DNA of 64,000 bases, taken from positions 13,313-77,312 of the forward strand of contig NZ_BPLU01000007.1 of assembly GCF_019656315.1 (NCBI RefSeq). Direction: 5' to 3'. The translations under genes were made by a program, and so were the position numbers. Origin of the DNA: Flavobacterium sp. UMI-01 (GTDB taxonomy: Bacteria > Bacteroidota > Bacteroidia > Flavobacteriales > Flavobacteriaceae). The notes beneath the pieces are model-generated. The model had not been told where the DNA came from. It saw only the letters and a program-made list of their open reading frames with translations, and did not search any database. Each line of letters opens with the position of its first letter. Position 1 is the stretch's first letter. Of this stretch, positions 27,644-36,490 are shown piece by piece.

Positions 27644-28477
27644 TTAAATTTCAAGGTAATTCCCGCTCGAAATTTCAGCAATAATGAGATCAATATTGCC
27701 TTTGTAAGACTTAGAGAACGGCAATTTTATAGCTGTGTTCTTAATGTAGCAAACAGAATTACCGGTATGTATTCTTGAAATACAATTGCTATTTACAATA
27801 TAACTATTATGAATTCGCACAAATGGATAAGGTAATACGCCTTCAAAATGTTTTAATGTCTTGAAAGCCGTTATCATTTCCCCATTAGTTAAATGAATGT
27901 CTGTCGAATTGTTATCGGCTTGAAAATAGGCAATATCTCTTGTATCAATATAGCGGTAATCTCCATACGACTTAACACATAAGATAAGCGGTTCTACTGT
28001 TGTCACAGCTTCCGTCTTCATCATTGTAGATTCAATAGCCGGTATAGGCTCATAAGTAGGGTGTTTAATCCCCTCAGGAACAACTACTGCTTGGCTATTA
28101 TTATTTGACTTTTCAATTTTTAACAATGATTTCACCATGTCAATACGAGTAACTGGCTTGATAAAATAATCGGCCACCTCATATTGAATTGCTTCAAAAG
28201 CCAACTCTTTTTTAGAAGTTGTTACTATAATTTTTGGAACCACATTTAAATAGCGATACAATTCACTTATAAGTGCTAATGATAAATTGCTTTTTTTATC
28301 AGCCGGCTCAATTTCTAGAAAAATTAATTGCGGCTTGTGTTCGAGTATTAAATTAAGTCCTTCATCATAAGTACTGGCAATACCCAAAAAAGTAAGCTCC
28401 GAAAAACCATCAGTGATGGATTTCGTCTTTTGAGCACTTTCTTGATGATCATCAATTATAATATATGAATAGGTCAT
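27644..28477 (-). CDS. LytTR-family response regulator with Glu at the phosphoacceptor position
   Basis: 277 residues. The receiver (about 1-120) keeps the acidic pair (IIIDDHQ, Asp9-Asp10), the Thr of IIVTTS and Lys107 (FIKPV), but the phosphoacceptor Asp is replaced by Glu55 (LIFLEIEPAD, where LDI is usual), which often mimics the phosphorylated state. A linker (about 120-165) joins a LytTR DNA-binding domain (about 170-275: RYIDTRDIAYFQAD, then TFKTLKHFEG-like ITAFKTLKHFEG and FVRIHNSYIVN). The ATG at 28477 is chosen over an upstream TTG. It is the first gene of the minus-strand signalling locus, 177 bp ahead of the repeat-peptide gene, and its promoter region holds direct repeats and a hairpin. 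Confidence 0.88.
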   Translation of the reverse strand: MTYSYIIIDDHQESAQKTKSITDGFSELTFLGIASTYDEGLNLILEHKPQLIFLEIEPADKKSNLSLALISELYRYLNVVPKIIVTTSKKELAFEAIQYEVADYFIKPVTRIDMVKSLLKIEKSNNNSQAVVVPEGIKHPTYEPIPAIESTMMKTEAVTTVEPLILCVKSYGDYRYIDTRDIAYFQADNNSTDIHLTNGEMITAFKTLKHFEGVLPYPFVRIHNSYIVNSNCISRIHTGNSVCYIKNTAIKLPFSKSYKGNIDLIIAEISSGNYLEI

Positions 28478-28486
28478 GTATGGCAA

Positions 28487-28834
28487 TTCCTAAATTAATT
28501 AGGCATAAATAGCTATTGTGTTTGAAACATTATATGTTCCAACCATTATTAGAAAATTAATTAGGTAGTTTTGGGGAAACTAAAGTGAAAATTTGGTTAA
28601 AAAACCAAAACTTTCACCAAGCTAAAAATAAACAATTCACTTATTTATTTAATTGGTTCAGAAGATTAATCGATGAAGTGTTAATACTATTTGATAAACA
28701 GTAAATAAATCCGACCAAGAACAAAATAGCCTTACATTTTTTAGCAAAAATTAACAGTTTTTTCTTAGTTAAATTTGATAAAAACAAAAAAAGCTCTCCA
28801 AAACGGAGAGCTTTTAGCTAATTTCTATTAAAAT
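28487..28834. other. Upstream region of the LytTR gene with repeats and a hairpin
   Basis: 348 bp without a gene. It contains a 12-bp direct repeat AAATTAATTAGG at 28492-28503 and 28554-28565, a 13-14 bp hairpin with arms 28585-28598 and 28603-28617 (GTGAAAATTTGGTT / AACCAAAACTTTCAC), and the glyS terminator (listed separately). No perfect TAnnTTTG promoter was found for the LytTR gene. Confidence 0.5.
28790..28814 (-). terminator. Terminator of glyS
   Basis: Perfect stem AAAGCTCTCC (28790-28799) / GGAGAGCTTT (28805-28814) with a 5-nt loop, followed on the minus strand by a T-rich tail. Confidence 0.85.
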
Positions 28835-30376
28835 TTACATTTTCATTAACCAATTTTTCATAGCCACTTCATTTTCTATAATGGCTTTTAAATCGGTAAT
28901 TGCAACACGATCTTGCTTCATTGAGTCACGGTGACGTATGGTCACGGTTTGATCCTCTACTGTTTGATGATCCACTGTGATACAAAATGGCGTCCCTAAT
29001 GCATCTTGTCTTCGATAACGACGACCTACCGCATCTTTCTCGTCATAGGACACATTAAAATCCCATTTCAAGTCCGCTATAATTTGTTGTGCAATTTCAG
29101 GCAAACCATCTTTTTTAACCAATGGCAATACTGCCGCTTTGGTAGGAGCTAATACCGCTGGTAGTTTTAAAACTGTTCTTGAAGAACCATCTTCCAATAC
29201 TTCTTCTTGTAAAGAAGTCGCAAAAACAGCCAAGAACATTCTATCTAATCCCACGGATGTCTCCACCACATAAGGAACATAATTTTGATTCAATTCGGCA
29301 TCAAAATATTGTAATTTTCTGCCAGAATATTGTTCGTGTGCTTTTAAATCAAAATCAGTACGAGAATGAATTCCTTCTAATTCTTTGAAACCAAAAGGAA
29401 AATCAAATTCAATATCAGCCGCCGCATTAGCATAGTGCGCTAGTTTTTCGTGGTCATGGAAACGGTATTTTTCTTTCCCTAAACCTAATGACAAATGCCA
29501 TTTCAAACGGGTTTCTTTCCAATGTTCGTACCATTTGATTTCATCACCTGGACGCACAAAAAATTGCATTTCCATTTGTTCAAATTCACGCATACGGAAA
29601 ATAAACTGTCTTGCCACAATCTCGTTTCTAAACGCTTTTCCTGTTTGAGCAATTCCAAAAGGAACTTTCATTCGGCCTGACTTTTGAACATTTAGGAAAT
29701 TCACAAAAATTCCTTGCGCAGTTTCTGGACGTAAATACAAATCCATAGCCGAATCCGCTGAAGCACCTAATTTAGTTCCAAACATCAAATTGAATTGACG
29801 TACTTCGGTCCAATTTTTAGAACCTGATTCTGGACACGCTATACCCAATTCTTCAATCAAAGCTTTTACATCATCCAAATCTTCTTTTTCCAATGAACGA
29901 GCCATTCGCTCTAAGATTTCTCTCTCCTTAGCTTTGTATTCAATTACTCTTGCGTTGGTCGTTACAAATTCTTGTTCATTGAAAGCGTCACCAAAACGTG
30001 TTCTGGCTTTTTCAATTTCTTTAACTGCTTTTTGATTAAGCTTTTCAGCATAATCTTCAATTAACACATCCGCTCTATATCGTTTTTTCGAATCTTTATT
30101 ATCAATCAATGGGTCGTTAAACGCATCCACGTGACCAGAGGCTTTCCAAGTAGTTGGATGCATTAATATTGCAGCATCAAGGCCTACAATATTTTCGTTC
30201 ATCTGAACCATGGATTTCCACCAATACTCACGGATGTTCTTTTTTAGTTCGACACCATTTTGTGCATAATCATAAACTGCACTTAAACCATCGTAAACTT
30301 CGCTTGACGGAAAAATAAAACCGTACTCTTTTGCGTGCGAAACTACATTCTTAAAAATATCTTCTTGTTTTGCCAT
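28835..30376 (-). CDS. glyS: Glycine--tRNA ligase (class II, homodimer type)
   Basis: 513 residues, the single-chain alpha-2 type. It charges tRNA-Gly. Class II motifs are visible: the GHVDAFNDPLID region near residue 80, RPETAQGIFVNF (motif 1/2 area), RNEIVARQFIFRMREFEQME (motif 2) and GLDRMFLAVF (motif 3). The C-terminal anticodon-binding domain follows (LAPTKAAVLPL onward). The ATG at 30376 (MAKQEDIFKN) lies four bases after a TATTTTTG box, so the longer in-frame start cannot be transcribed. Probably a leaderless mRNA. Confidence 0.95.
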   Translation of the reverse strand: MAKQEDIFKNVVSHAKEYGFIFPSSEVYDGLSAVYDYAQNGVELKKNIREYWWKSMVQMNENIVGLDAAILMHPTTWKASGHVDAFNDPLIDNKDSKKRYRADVLIEDYAEKLNQKAVKEIEKARTRFGDAFNEQEFVTTNARVIEYKAKEREILERMARSLEKEDLDDVKALIEELGIACPESGSKNWTEVRQFNLMFGTKLGASADSAMDLYLRPETAQGIFVNFLNVQKSGRMKVPFGIAQTGKAFRNEIVARQFIFRMREFEQMEMQFFVRPGDEIKWYEHWKETRLKWHLSLGLGKEKYRFHDHEKLAHYANAAADIEFDFPFGFKELEGIHSRTDFDLKAHEQYSGRKLQYFDAELNQNYVPYVVETSVGLDRMFLAVFATSLQEEVLEDGSSRTVLKLPAVLAPTKAAVLPLVKKDGLPEIAQQIIADLKWDFNVSYDEKDAVGRRYRRQDALGTPFCITVDHQTVEDQTVTIRHRDSMKQDRVAITDLKAIIENEVAMKNWLMKM

Positions 30377-30380
30377 GGTG

Positions 30381-30388
30381 CAAAAATA
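30381..30388 (-). promoter_or_regulatory. -7 box of glyS, abutting the start codon
   Basis: TATTTTTG on the minus strand with only CACC between it and the ATG. The same four-base spacing is seen at rbfA. Confidence 0.6.
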
Positions 30389-30470
30389 TAAAAAGTGCAC
30401 ATAAAAAAAAGAAAATAGGTAAAGTTTGAATCTTTGATTTTCATATTTTTATAAATAAATATGCAGTTAT

Positions 30471-31154
30471 ATGTTGAAATCGATTTTAAATTTATTTTTC
30501 CCTCCTATTTGTACGGGTTGCAAGACCCTGCTTTTATCCAATGAAAAAATAATTTGCACTCATTGTCGGCATGAAATCCCTCTAACTCACCACCATCTGA
30601 TCAAAGAAAACGAAGCTTTTAAGAAGTTTTATGGCCGAATTGATATCGAACATGCTTCGGCACTTTATTATTTTCACAAAAAAGGAATTGTTCAAGAACT
30701 TATCCACAATTTAAAATACCGAGGTCATGAAGAAATTGGCACTATGATTGGCGAATGGTATCTTGATGATTTAAAAAAAATACCTTTACTTACGACAGCC
30801 CACGCCATTATTCCAGTACCACTTCATCCTAAAAAATTAAAAACGAGAGGCTACAATCAAGTAAGTCAATTTGGAAAAACCTTATCCAAGGGACTCAAAA
30901 TTCCGTATAAAGAAGATATCTTATTTAGAAAGACTCACAACAAAACCCAATCAAAAAAAAACCTTATCAGCCGAACGGAGAATATCGAAAATATTTTTGA
31001 TGTTCATTATTCTGAAAATGAACACCAAAACCATTTTATACTTATAGATGACATCCTTACTACAGGGGCAACCTTAGAAGCCTGTTGCAGGGCTTTACAA
31101 AAAATTCCCGAGGCAAAAATCAGCATTGTTTGCATGGCCATGGCACAATCCTAA
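30471..31154 (+). CDS. ComF-family phosphoribosyltransferase-like protein
   Basis: 227 residues. An N-terminal zinc-ribbon pair (CTGCKTLLL, then CTHCRHE, about residues 14-40) is followed by a type I phosphoribosyltransferase domain with the PRPP-binding motif FILIDDILTTGAT (about 188-200). In naturally transformable bacteria ComF takes part in single-stranded DNA uptake; in Bacteroidota the gene is common and its role is not settled. No other competence gene is nearby. Confidence 0.85.
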   Translation: MLKSILNLFFPPICTGCKTLLLSNEKIICTHCRHEIPLTHHHLIKENEAFKKFYGRIDIEHASALYYFHKKGIVQELIHNLKYRGHEEIGTMIGEWYLDDLKKIPLLTTAHAIIPVPLHPKKLKTRGYNQVSQFGKTLSKGLKIPYKEDILFRKTHNKTQSKKNLISRTENIENIFDVHYSENEHQNHFILIDDILTTGATLEACCRALQKIPEAKISIVCMAMAQS

Positions 31155-31232
31155 AACGAAGTTTTACAACAGTTTATACCTTATTAAACAAATTATAACA
31201 AAATAGGGGTTTCAATTCCAAAGTTAAATGTT

Positions 31233-31240
31233 TAAATTTG
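31233..31240 (+). promoter_or_regulatory. -7 box of the superoxide dismutase gene
   Basis: TAAATTTG, about 36 bp before the ATG at 31276. No clear -33 TTG. Confidence 0.45.
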
Positions 31241-31275
31241 GATAAAATTTTTATAAATCTTTAAACACAAATAAA

Positions 31276-31884
31276 ATGGCTTTTGAATTACCACAATTAC
31301 CTTATGCGTATGACGCTTTAGAACCACATATTGATGCTAGAACAATGGAAATCCACCATTCTAAGCACCACAACGCCTACACTACCAATCTAAACGCTGC
31401 TATCGCAGGTACAGATATGGAAGGAAAAACTATCGAAAACATCCTTATCAACCTTGACATGAGCAATGGTGCTGTTCGCAACAATGGTGGTGGATTTTAC
31501 AACCACAACTTGTTCTGGACTGTAATGGCTCCTAACGGTGGCGGACTTCCAACTGGAGATTTATTAGCTGCAATCGAAAGTGCTTTTGGTTCATTTGAAG
31601 AATTTAAAGCAAAATTCAGCAAAGCTGGTGCAACACAATTTGGTTCAGGATGGGCTTGGTTATGTGTTCAAAAAGGTGGAAAATTAGACGTTTGTGGAAC
31701 TCCAAATCAGGACAACCCATTAATGCCAGGCGTAGGTTGTGGCGGTACTCCAATCTTAGGAATGGATGTATGGGAACACGCTTACTACTTGAACTACCAA
31801 AACAGAAGACCTGATTACATCGAAGCTTTCTTTAATGTGATCAACTGGACTGAAGTAGCTAGAAGATACGCTTTAGAAAAATAA
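31276..31884 (+). CDS. sodA: Superoxide dismutase (Fe/Mn type)
   Basis: 202 residues. It converts superoxide to oxygen and hydrogen peroxide in the cytoplasm. Metal ligands are visible: a His in EIHHSKHH (about residue 27), a His in FYNHNLFW (about 76), and Asp and His in [21 protein letters not shown] (about 160-165). The substrate-gateway His/Tyr are also present. The sequence alone does not settle iron against manganese. Own promoter and terminator. Confidence 0.95.
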   Translation: MAFELPQLPYAYDALEPHIDARTMEIHHSKHHNAYTTNLNAAIAGTDMEGKTIENILINLDMSNGAVRNNGGGFYNHNLFWTVMAPNGGGLPTGDLLAAIESAFGSFEEFKAKFSKAGATQFGSGWAWLCVQKGGKLDVCGTPNQDNPLMPGVGCGGTPILGMDVWEHAYYLNYQNRRPDYIEAFFNVINWTEVARRYALEK

Positions 31885-31918
31885 TCTTATTGCTAAAGAA
31901 AACAAAATATAAAAGAGG

Positions 31919-31954
31919 AAATAGACAGATGACTGAAAAGTTGTTTGTCTATTT
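31919..31954 (+). terminator. Terminator of sod
   Basis: Stem AAATAGACA (31919-31927) / TGTCTATTT (31946-31954) followed by a run of T on the plus strand. Confidence 0.7.
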
Positions 31955-32103
31955 TTTTTTATCGGTTTAATAGTCAAAAATAGTTGGTAAAAATACCATA
32001 TCCCAATAAAAAAAGACAAACAAACTAAATAGCTCATTCGTCTTTATCCTAACTCCTTTTCTCTTTGATCTCTCTTTTTTCGAAACTTTATTCCAATAAA
32101 AAA

Positions 32104-32121
32104 GGTGGAATTGCTTCCACC
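32104..32121. terminator. Second terminator-like hairpin, sod / purF
   Basis: Stem GGTGGAA (32104-32110) / TTCCACC (32115-32121), TTGC loop, T-tract after it and A-tract before it, so it can act in either direction. Confidence 0.7.
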
Positions 32122-32241
32122 CTTTTTGCCCCAAATCTACCATAAACTTAACCTACTAATGTTATGGTGCTTCAAAGTTATTCTAGACATCCTTCTAAAA
32201 CAAAAAATTCAGATGAATAACCCATAAAACCGATTAATTAC

Positions 32242-34140
32242 CTAATAAGCTCGAGCGTCTTTCCCTTCGTAAAAATTCATGAAGGCTCTGTTAACCACTC
32301 GGTTACCTCCAGGAGTAGGATAATCTCCCGTAAAATACCAATCTCCTAAGTTTTTAGGACATGCAATATGTAAATCTTCAACCGTTTGGAAAATAATTTT
32401 CACCTCTGCTTTAATTTCAGGCGAACTTAACATCTCGGCTATTTTATCTGAAATCTCCTGAGCTGTAAAAGGCTCATAAATTGCTGTTACATAATTTACC
32501 ACATCAGTATCTTTATAGCTTTCTTGCGCTTTACATTTAGTATATACTTCATCTACTATATGATACAAGTTTCTTTCTTTTAAAAGCTCTAAAGCCGCTC
32601 TAAATGCAACCAAACCTTCTAATTTTGCCATATCAATTCCATAGCAATCAGGAAAACGAATTTGTGGTGCCGACGAAACAATAACAATACGCTTAGGATT
32701 CAATCGATCCATCATTTTGATGATACTCTTTTTAAGCGTCGTTCCTCTTACAATACTATCATCAATAATAACTAAATTATCTGTAGGTTTTATGACTCCG
32801 TAAGTTACATCATACACATGGGCAACCAAATCGTCACGACTACTATCCTCTGTAATAAAAGTACGTAACTTAGCGTCTTTTATCGCCACTTTCTCTGTAC
32901 GGATTTTTACCGCCAACAACTCTTTCAAACTGTCTTCAGTAAGGGTGTGACGATTTTCTAAAATGTAATTGTTTTTTCTTTGATTTAAGAAATCCTGAGC
33001 TGCTTCTACCAAACCATAAAATGAGGTTTCAGCAGTATTAGGAATATACGAGAACACCGTGTTATCCGTATCTTGCTCAATTGAATTTAACACTGCTGGC
33101 AAAATCAATTTTCCAAGGTTTTTTCTTTCTTGATAAATCTCTGCATCACTACCTCTAGAAAAATAGATACGCTCAAATGAACATGATTTTTTAACGGTAG
33201 GTGTCACAATTTCCTTCATGGAAACGTTTCCGTTTTTCTTAATTATCAAAGCGCTCCCTGGGTCAATTTCTTGTACTTTTTCGAATGGAATATTAAATAC
33301 CGTTTGGATTACAGGTCTTTCAGACGCCACCACTACTACTTCATCATCTTGATAAAAATAAGCCGGTCTAATACCTGCTGGGTCTCTAAAGACAAAAGCA
33401 TCACCATGTCCCAACAAACCCGCCATAGCATAACCTCCATCTAAATTTTTAGCCGAACGAGCCAAAATTTTAGCTACATCGAGTCTTTCAGCAATTACTG
33501 GCGAAGCATCTTGTTTGGAATACCCCTCGGCTTTGCAATCCTGATACAATTGCATCACTTCTTTATCTAAGAAATGTCCAATTTTTTCCATTACAGTAAC
33601 AGTATCAGCCATTTCTTTTGGATGCTGACCTAATTCAACCAAATTTTGAAATAGCTCTTTTACATTGGTCATGTTAAAATTTCCAGCCAAAATAAGATTA
33701 CGATGCATCCAGTTACTTTGTCTTAAAAAAGGGTGAACGCTTTCGATACTGTTTTTTCCAAAAGTTCCGTAACGCACATGACCTAAAAACAATTCTCCTA
33801 TATAAGGGATGTTAGCTTTTTGAGCTGCTACATCATCCGCATACTCGGGATGATTAGCCATCTCTTCATTGATTCTTTCATTGATTTGAGTAAATACATC
33901 CTGAATGGGTTGCGATTGATTAGAACGAACTCTACTAATGTATCTTTCGCCGGGTTGTACATCCATCTTAATGCTTGCAAATCCCGCACCATCTTGCCCA
34001 CGGTTATGCTGTTTTTCCATCATCAGATACATTTTTTGTATCCCATAAAAAGCAGTTCCGTACTTTTCCTTATAAAATTCAAGCGGTTTAAGTAGTCTAA
34101 CTAAGGCTATTCCACACTCATGTTTTAATGCATCGCTCAT
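32242..34140 (-). CDS. purF: Amidophosphoribosyltransferase (PurF-type)
   Basis: 632 residues. It makes phosphoribosylamine from PRPP and glutamine, the first step of purine synthesis. The N-terminal nucleophile glutaminase starts MSDALKHECG (Cys9 would be exposed by processing) and continues with EKQHNRGQDGAGFAS and GHVRYGTFG. The C-terminal phosphoribosyltransferase has LVIIDDSIVRGTTLKK. It is longer than the usual 470-500 residues, with extra sequence in the middle and a C-terminal tail (CPKNLGDWYFTGDYPTPGG). The ATG at 34140 gives the standard N-terminus. It follows a PfkB-family kinase gene, with a hairpin between; purN is in the same cluster. Confidence 0.85.
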   Translation of the reverse strand: MSDALKHECGIALVRLLKPLEFYKEKYGTAFYGIQKMYLMMEKQHNRGQDGAGFASIKMDVQPGERYISRVRSNQSQPIQDVFTQINERINEEMANHPEYADDVAAQKANIPYIGELFLGHVRYGTFGKNSIESVHPFLRQSNWMHRNLILAGNFNMTNVKELFQNLVELGQHPKEMADTVTVMEKIGHFLDKEVMQLYQDCKAEGYSKQDASPVIAERLDVAKILARSAKNLDGGYAMAGLLGHGDAFVFRDPAGIRPAYFYQDDEVVVVASERPVIQTVFNIPFEKVQEIDPGSALIIKKNGNVSMKEIVTPTVKKSCSFERIYFSRGSDAEIYQERKNLGKLILPAVLNSIEQDTDNTVFSYIPNTAETSFYGLVEAAQDFLNQRKNNYILENRHTLTEDSLKELLAVKIRTEKVAIKDAKLRTFITEDSSRDDLVAHVYDVTYGVIKPTDNLVIIDDSIVRGTTLKKSIIKMMDRLNPKRIVIVSSAPQIRFPDCYGIDMAKLEGLVAFRAALELLKERNLYHIVDEVYTKCKAQESYKDTDVVNYVTAIYEPFTAQEISDKIAEMLSSPEIKAEVKIIFQTVEDLHIACPKNLGDWYFTGDYPTPGGNRVVNRAFMNFYEGKDARAY

Positions 34141-34187
34141 TACTGTATTATTTGTAGTATTATTATTTAAAAACCTATTAGCAAACA

Positions 34188-34214
34188 AAAAAGCCCCGTT
34201 TTTAGGGACTTTTT
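34188..34214 (-). terminator. Terminator of the PfkB kinase gene
   Basis: Minus-strand hairpin of AAAGTCCC with GGGGCTTT (one mismatched pair) followed by a T-run. Read-through to purF is possible. Confidence 0.6.
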
Positions 34215-34218
34215 GGCA

Positions 34219-35142
34219 TTATAATTCTATATCAAATTGTGTTAAGGACTTAAATTGTTTTAGTCTTGACACTACCTCGTTCTTATCTAACCCAATCATT
34301 CTTTCGGTACCAAATTTCTCCACGCAAAACGAAGCCAAATTGGAACCATGAATAATGGCATTTTTCATATTTTCGAAAGAAACATTTTCACTTTGAGTGA
34401 TAAACCCTGTAAATCCACCTGCAAAAGTATCTCCAGCCCCTGTTGGGTCAAAAACTTCTTCTAATGGCAATGCTGGCGCAAAGAAAACCTCTTTACCATG
34501 AAACAGCAATGCTCCGTGTTCCCCTTTTTTGATTACTACATATTGTGGCCCCATTTCTTGAATTTTAGCAGCGGCTTTCACGAGTGAATATTCTCCAGAA
34601 AGCTGTCTAGCTTCTTCATCGTTGATGGTAATCACATCTACCCTCTTCATTACTGCTAATAATTCAGGCAAAGCACAATCCATCCAAAAATTCATAGTAT
34701 CTAATACTACTAATTTAGGTGAAGCTTCTAATTGGTCCAAAACACCACTTTGTACCAAAGGATGTAAATTCCCCAACATCACCACATCAGCATTTTTATA
34801 ATCTTGAGGCACTTTTGGTTGGAAATCAGCCAAAACATTTAATTGCGTTTCTAAGGTATCTCTCGAGTTCAAATCGTTATGGTAACGACCACTCCAAAAA
34901 AAAGTTTTTCCTCCTTTTACCACTTCGATTCCAGAAATATCAATATTTCTTTGGGTCAATAAATCTAAATATTCTTGGGGAAAATCGTCACCAACCACAG
35001 AAACGATTGCAGATTGTAACTTAAAAAAAGCTGCGGAAAGCCCTATATATGTTCCTGCACCTCCTAAAATTTTATCGGTTTTACCAAAGGGAGTTTCAAT
35101 AGCGTCGAAAGCGACTGTTCCAACAATCAATAATTTGTTCAT
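34219..35142 (-). CDS. PfkB-family carbohydrate/nucleoside kinase
   Basis: 307 residues. Ribokinase fold with LGGAGTYIGLSAA near the N-terminus (substrate site) and the catalytic signature DPTGAGDTFAGGF (about residue 235-248, Asp as base, anion hole GAGD). A FWSGRYHNDLNSRDT segment resembles the lid. The substrate cannot be told; the position ahead of purF makes a nucleoside (adenosine-type) substrate plausible but unproven. Own promoter at 35166-35196. Confidence 0.8.
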   Translation of the reverse strand: MNKLLIVGTVAFDAIETPFGKTDKILGGAGTYIGLSAAFFKLQSAIVSVVGDDFPQEYLDLLTQRNIDISGIEVVKGGKTFFWSGRYHNDLNSRDTLETQLNVLADFQPKVPQDYKNADVVMLGNLHPLVQSGVLDQLEASPKLVVLDTMNFWMDCALPELLAVMKRVDVITINDEEARQLSGEYSLVKAAAKIQEMGPQYVVIKKGEHGALLFHGKEVFFAPALPLEEVFDPTGAGDTFAGGFTGFITQSENVSFENMKNAIIHGSNLASFCVEKFGTERMIGLDKNEVVSRLKQFKSLTQFDIEL

Positions 35143-35165
35143 TCTGTGAGTTTCGAATTAAAGTG

Positions 35166-35196
35166 CAAAGATAGTTCATAAGTTTTATAGTTGCAA
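35166..35196 (-). promoter_or_regulatory. Promoter of the PfkB kinase gene
   Basis: Minus-strand TTG (35194-35196), 20 bp spacer, TATCTTTG (35166-35173); leader about 20 nt. Confidence 0.65.
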
Positions 35197-35217
35197 TGAT
35201 TAAAACCAGCAAAGTTT

Positions 35218-35697
35218 TCATAAAATTTCACCCTCTTCTTTTTCGTAAAATTCATCTACCGATAAGGACTTATTTTGCGAAGCCATCACAGCCAACTGAT
35301 CACATCTTTCATTTTGAGGGTGATTATTATGCCCTTTAATCCACTTAAAATCAACCTGATGCTTTCTATAACTCACTAAGAACCGTTTCCAAAGGTCTGG
35401 ATTTTTTTTCCCCACAAAACCTTTTTTTTCCCAACCGAAAACCCACTTTTTTTGAACCGAATCGACCACATATTTTGAATCCGAAACGACTAATACTTTG
35501 GTATTGGGTTTTTTCAATTTTTCAAGCCCCACAATAACAGCTAACAACTCCATTCGGTTATTAGTCGTATGACGAAACCCTTCGTAAAATTCTTTTTTAT
35601 AGGGAGTCCCTACCATTTCCAAAATCACACCATAACCCCCATTTCCAGGATTACCTTTGGCCGCACCATCTGTATATATATGAACTTCGTACTGCAA
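35218..35697 (-). CDS. rnhA: Ribonuclease HI
   Basis: 159 residues. It cleaves RNA in RNA-DNA hybrids. The active-site acidic residues are visible: Asp in IYTDGAAKGNPG (about residue 9), Glu in NRMELLAV (about 49), Asp in VVSDSKYVVD (about 72) and the late Asp in NERCDQLA (about 136). The start is TTG at 35697; no ATG lies in frame close by, and the TTG gives the family's usual N-terminal length. Confidence 0.92.
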   Translation of the reverse strand: MQYEVHIYTDGAAKGNPGNGGYGVILEMVGTPYKKEFYEGFRHTTNNRMELLAVIVGLEKLKKPNTKVLVVSDSKYVVDSVQKKWVFGWEKKGFVGKKNPDLWKRFLVSYRKHQVDFKWIKGHNNHPQNERCDQLAVMASQNKSLSVDEFYEKEEGEIL

Positions 35698-35745
35698 TGC
35701 AAAGGGGTTTTAAATTAAGCGTTTACGTTTATTGGGGCTAAGAAA

Positions 35746-36315
35746 TTAGTTTTTTGAAAACAATAAATCTTCAATCACTTCTGGAAAGTGTTGATATTCT
35801 AATTCGTGGATTTTAGCCGCCACTTCTTCTGGAGTTTCAATTCCTGCTAATTCAAAGCTTTTTTGAAAAATAATAGCTCCTTCATCATAATTTTCATTTA
35901 CATAATGAATGGTGATTCCCGTTTCTTGCTCTTTATTTTCTACAACAGCACGATGCACATGCATCCCATACATCCCTTTACCACCATATTTAGGCAACAA
36001 AGCAGGATGTATATTTATCACTTTATTTGGATAATCAGCAATAATAGCCTCAGGAAACTTCCATAAAAAACCAGCCAATACGATTAAATCAGCATTGAAT
36101 TTATTTAAATTTTGCAAAAAATCACTTTCATATAGAGCTGTTTTGGTAAAAACTTGAGCTTCTAAACCGTATTTTTTAACTCTTTCAATTACTCCAGCAT
36201 TAGGATTATTTGTATAAACGGCCACTACCTCAGCTTTACCATTGGAATTAAAATACTGTATAATATTCTCAGCATTAGACCCCGAACCAGAAGCAAAAAC
36301 AACTATTTTCTTCAT
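35746..36315 (-). CDS. purN: Phosphoribosylglycinamide formyltransferase
   Basis: 189 residues. It transfers a formyl group from 10-formyl-tetrahydrofolate to GAR, the third step of purine synthesis. Seen: FASGSGSNAENI (GAR-binding loop, about 7-18), LIVLAGFLWKFP and the catalytic NIHPALLPKYGGKGMYG with Asn and His (about 103-120), plus GITIHYVNENYDEGAII. It is in the same direction as rnhA (48 bp gap) and divergent from acpP. Confidence 0.95.
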   Translation of the reverse strand: MKKIVVFASGSGSNAENIIQYFNSNGKAEVVAVYTNNPNAGVIERVKKYGLEAQVFTKTALYESDFLQNLNKFNADLIVLAGFLWKFPEAIIADYPNKVINIHPALLPKYGGKGMYGMHVHRAVVENKEQETGITIHYVNENYDEGAIIFQKSFELAGIETPEEVAAKIHELEYQHFPEVIEDLLFSKN

Positions 36316-36431
36316 TATTACTCATTATTTATAACGCAAAAAAAGGAATAAAAAATGAAAATAAATAACTTATGCCCCCCTTTGTTTAAATTTATTTTAT
36401 AAATTAGTTGACACATTTATCAACATATTGA

Positions 36432-36460
36432 TTGTTTTAAAATAAAGTTTTTTATTTTTG
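36432..36460 (+). promoter_or_regulatory. Promoter of acpP
   Basis: TTG (36432-36434), 18 bp spacer, TATTTTTG (36453-36460); leader about 25 nt. Strong match, as expected for an abundant protein. Confidence 0.75.
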
Positions 36461-36490
36461 CGGTCAAATTAAATTCTAAAATTAAAGATT

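Larger units (their letters stand above)
31885..32241. other. Intergenic region between sod and purF
   Basis: 357 bp between convergent genes. It holds two hairpin terminators (31919-31954 and 32104-32121, listed separately). I see no gene or further signal in the rest. Confidence 0.6.

Noticed and set aside
27521..27778. 85-codon plus-strand frame overlapping the end of the LytTR gene
   Set aside because: No promoter or family; most of it is antisense to the LytTR domain.
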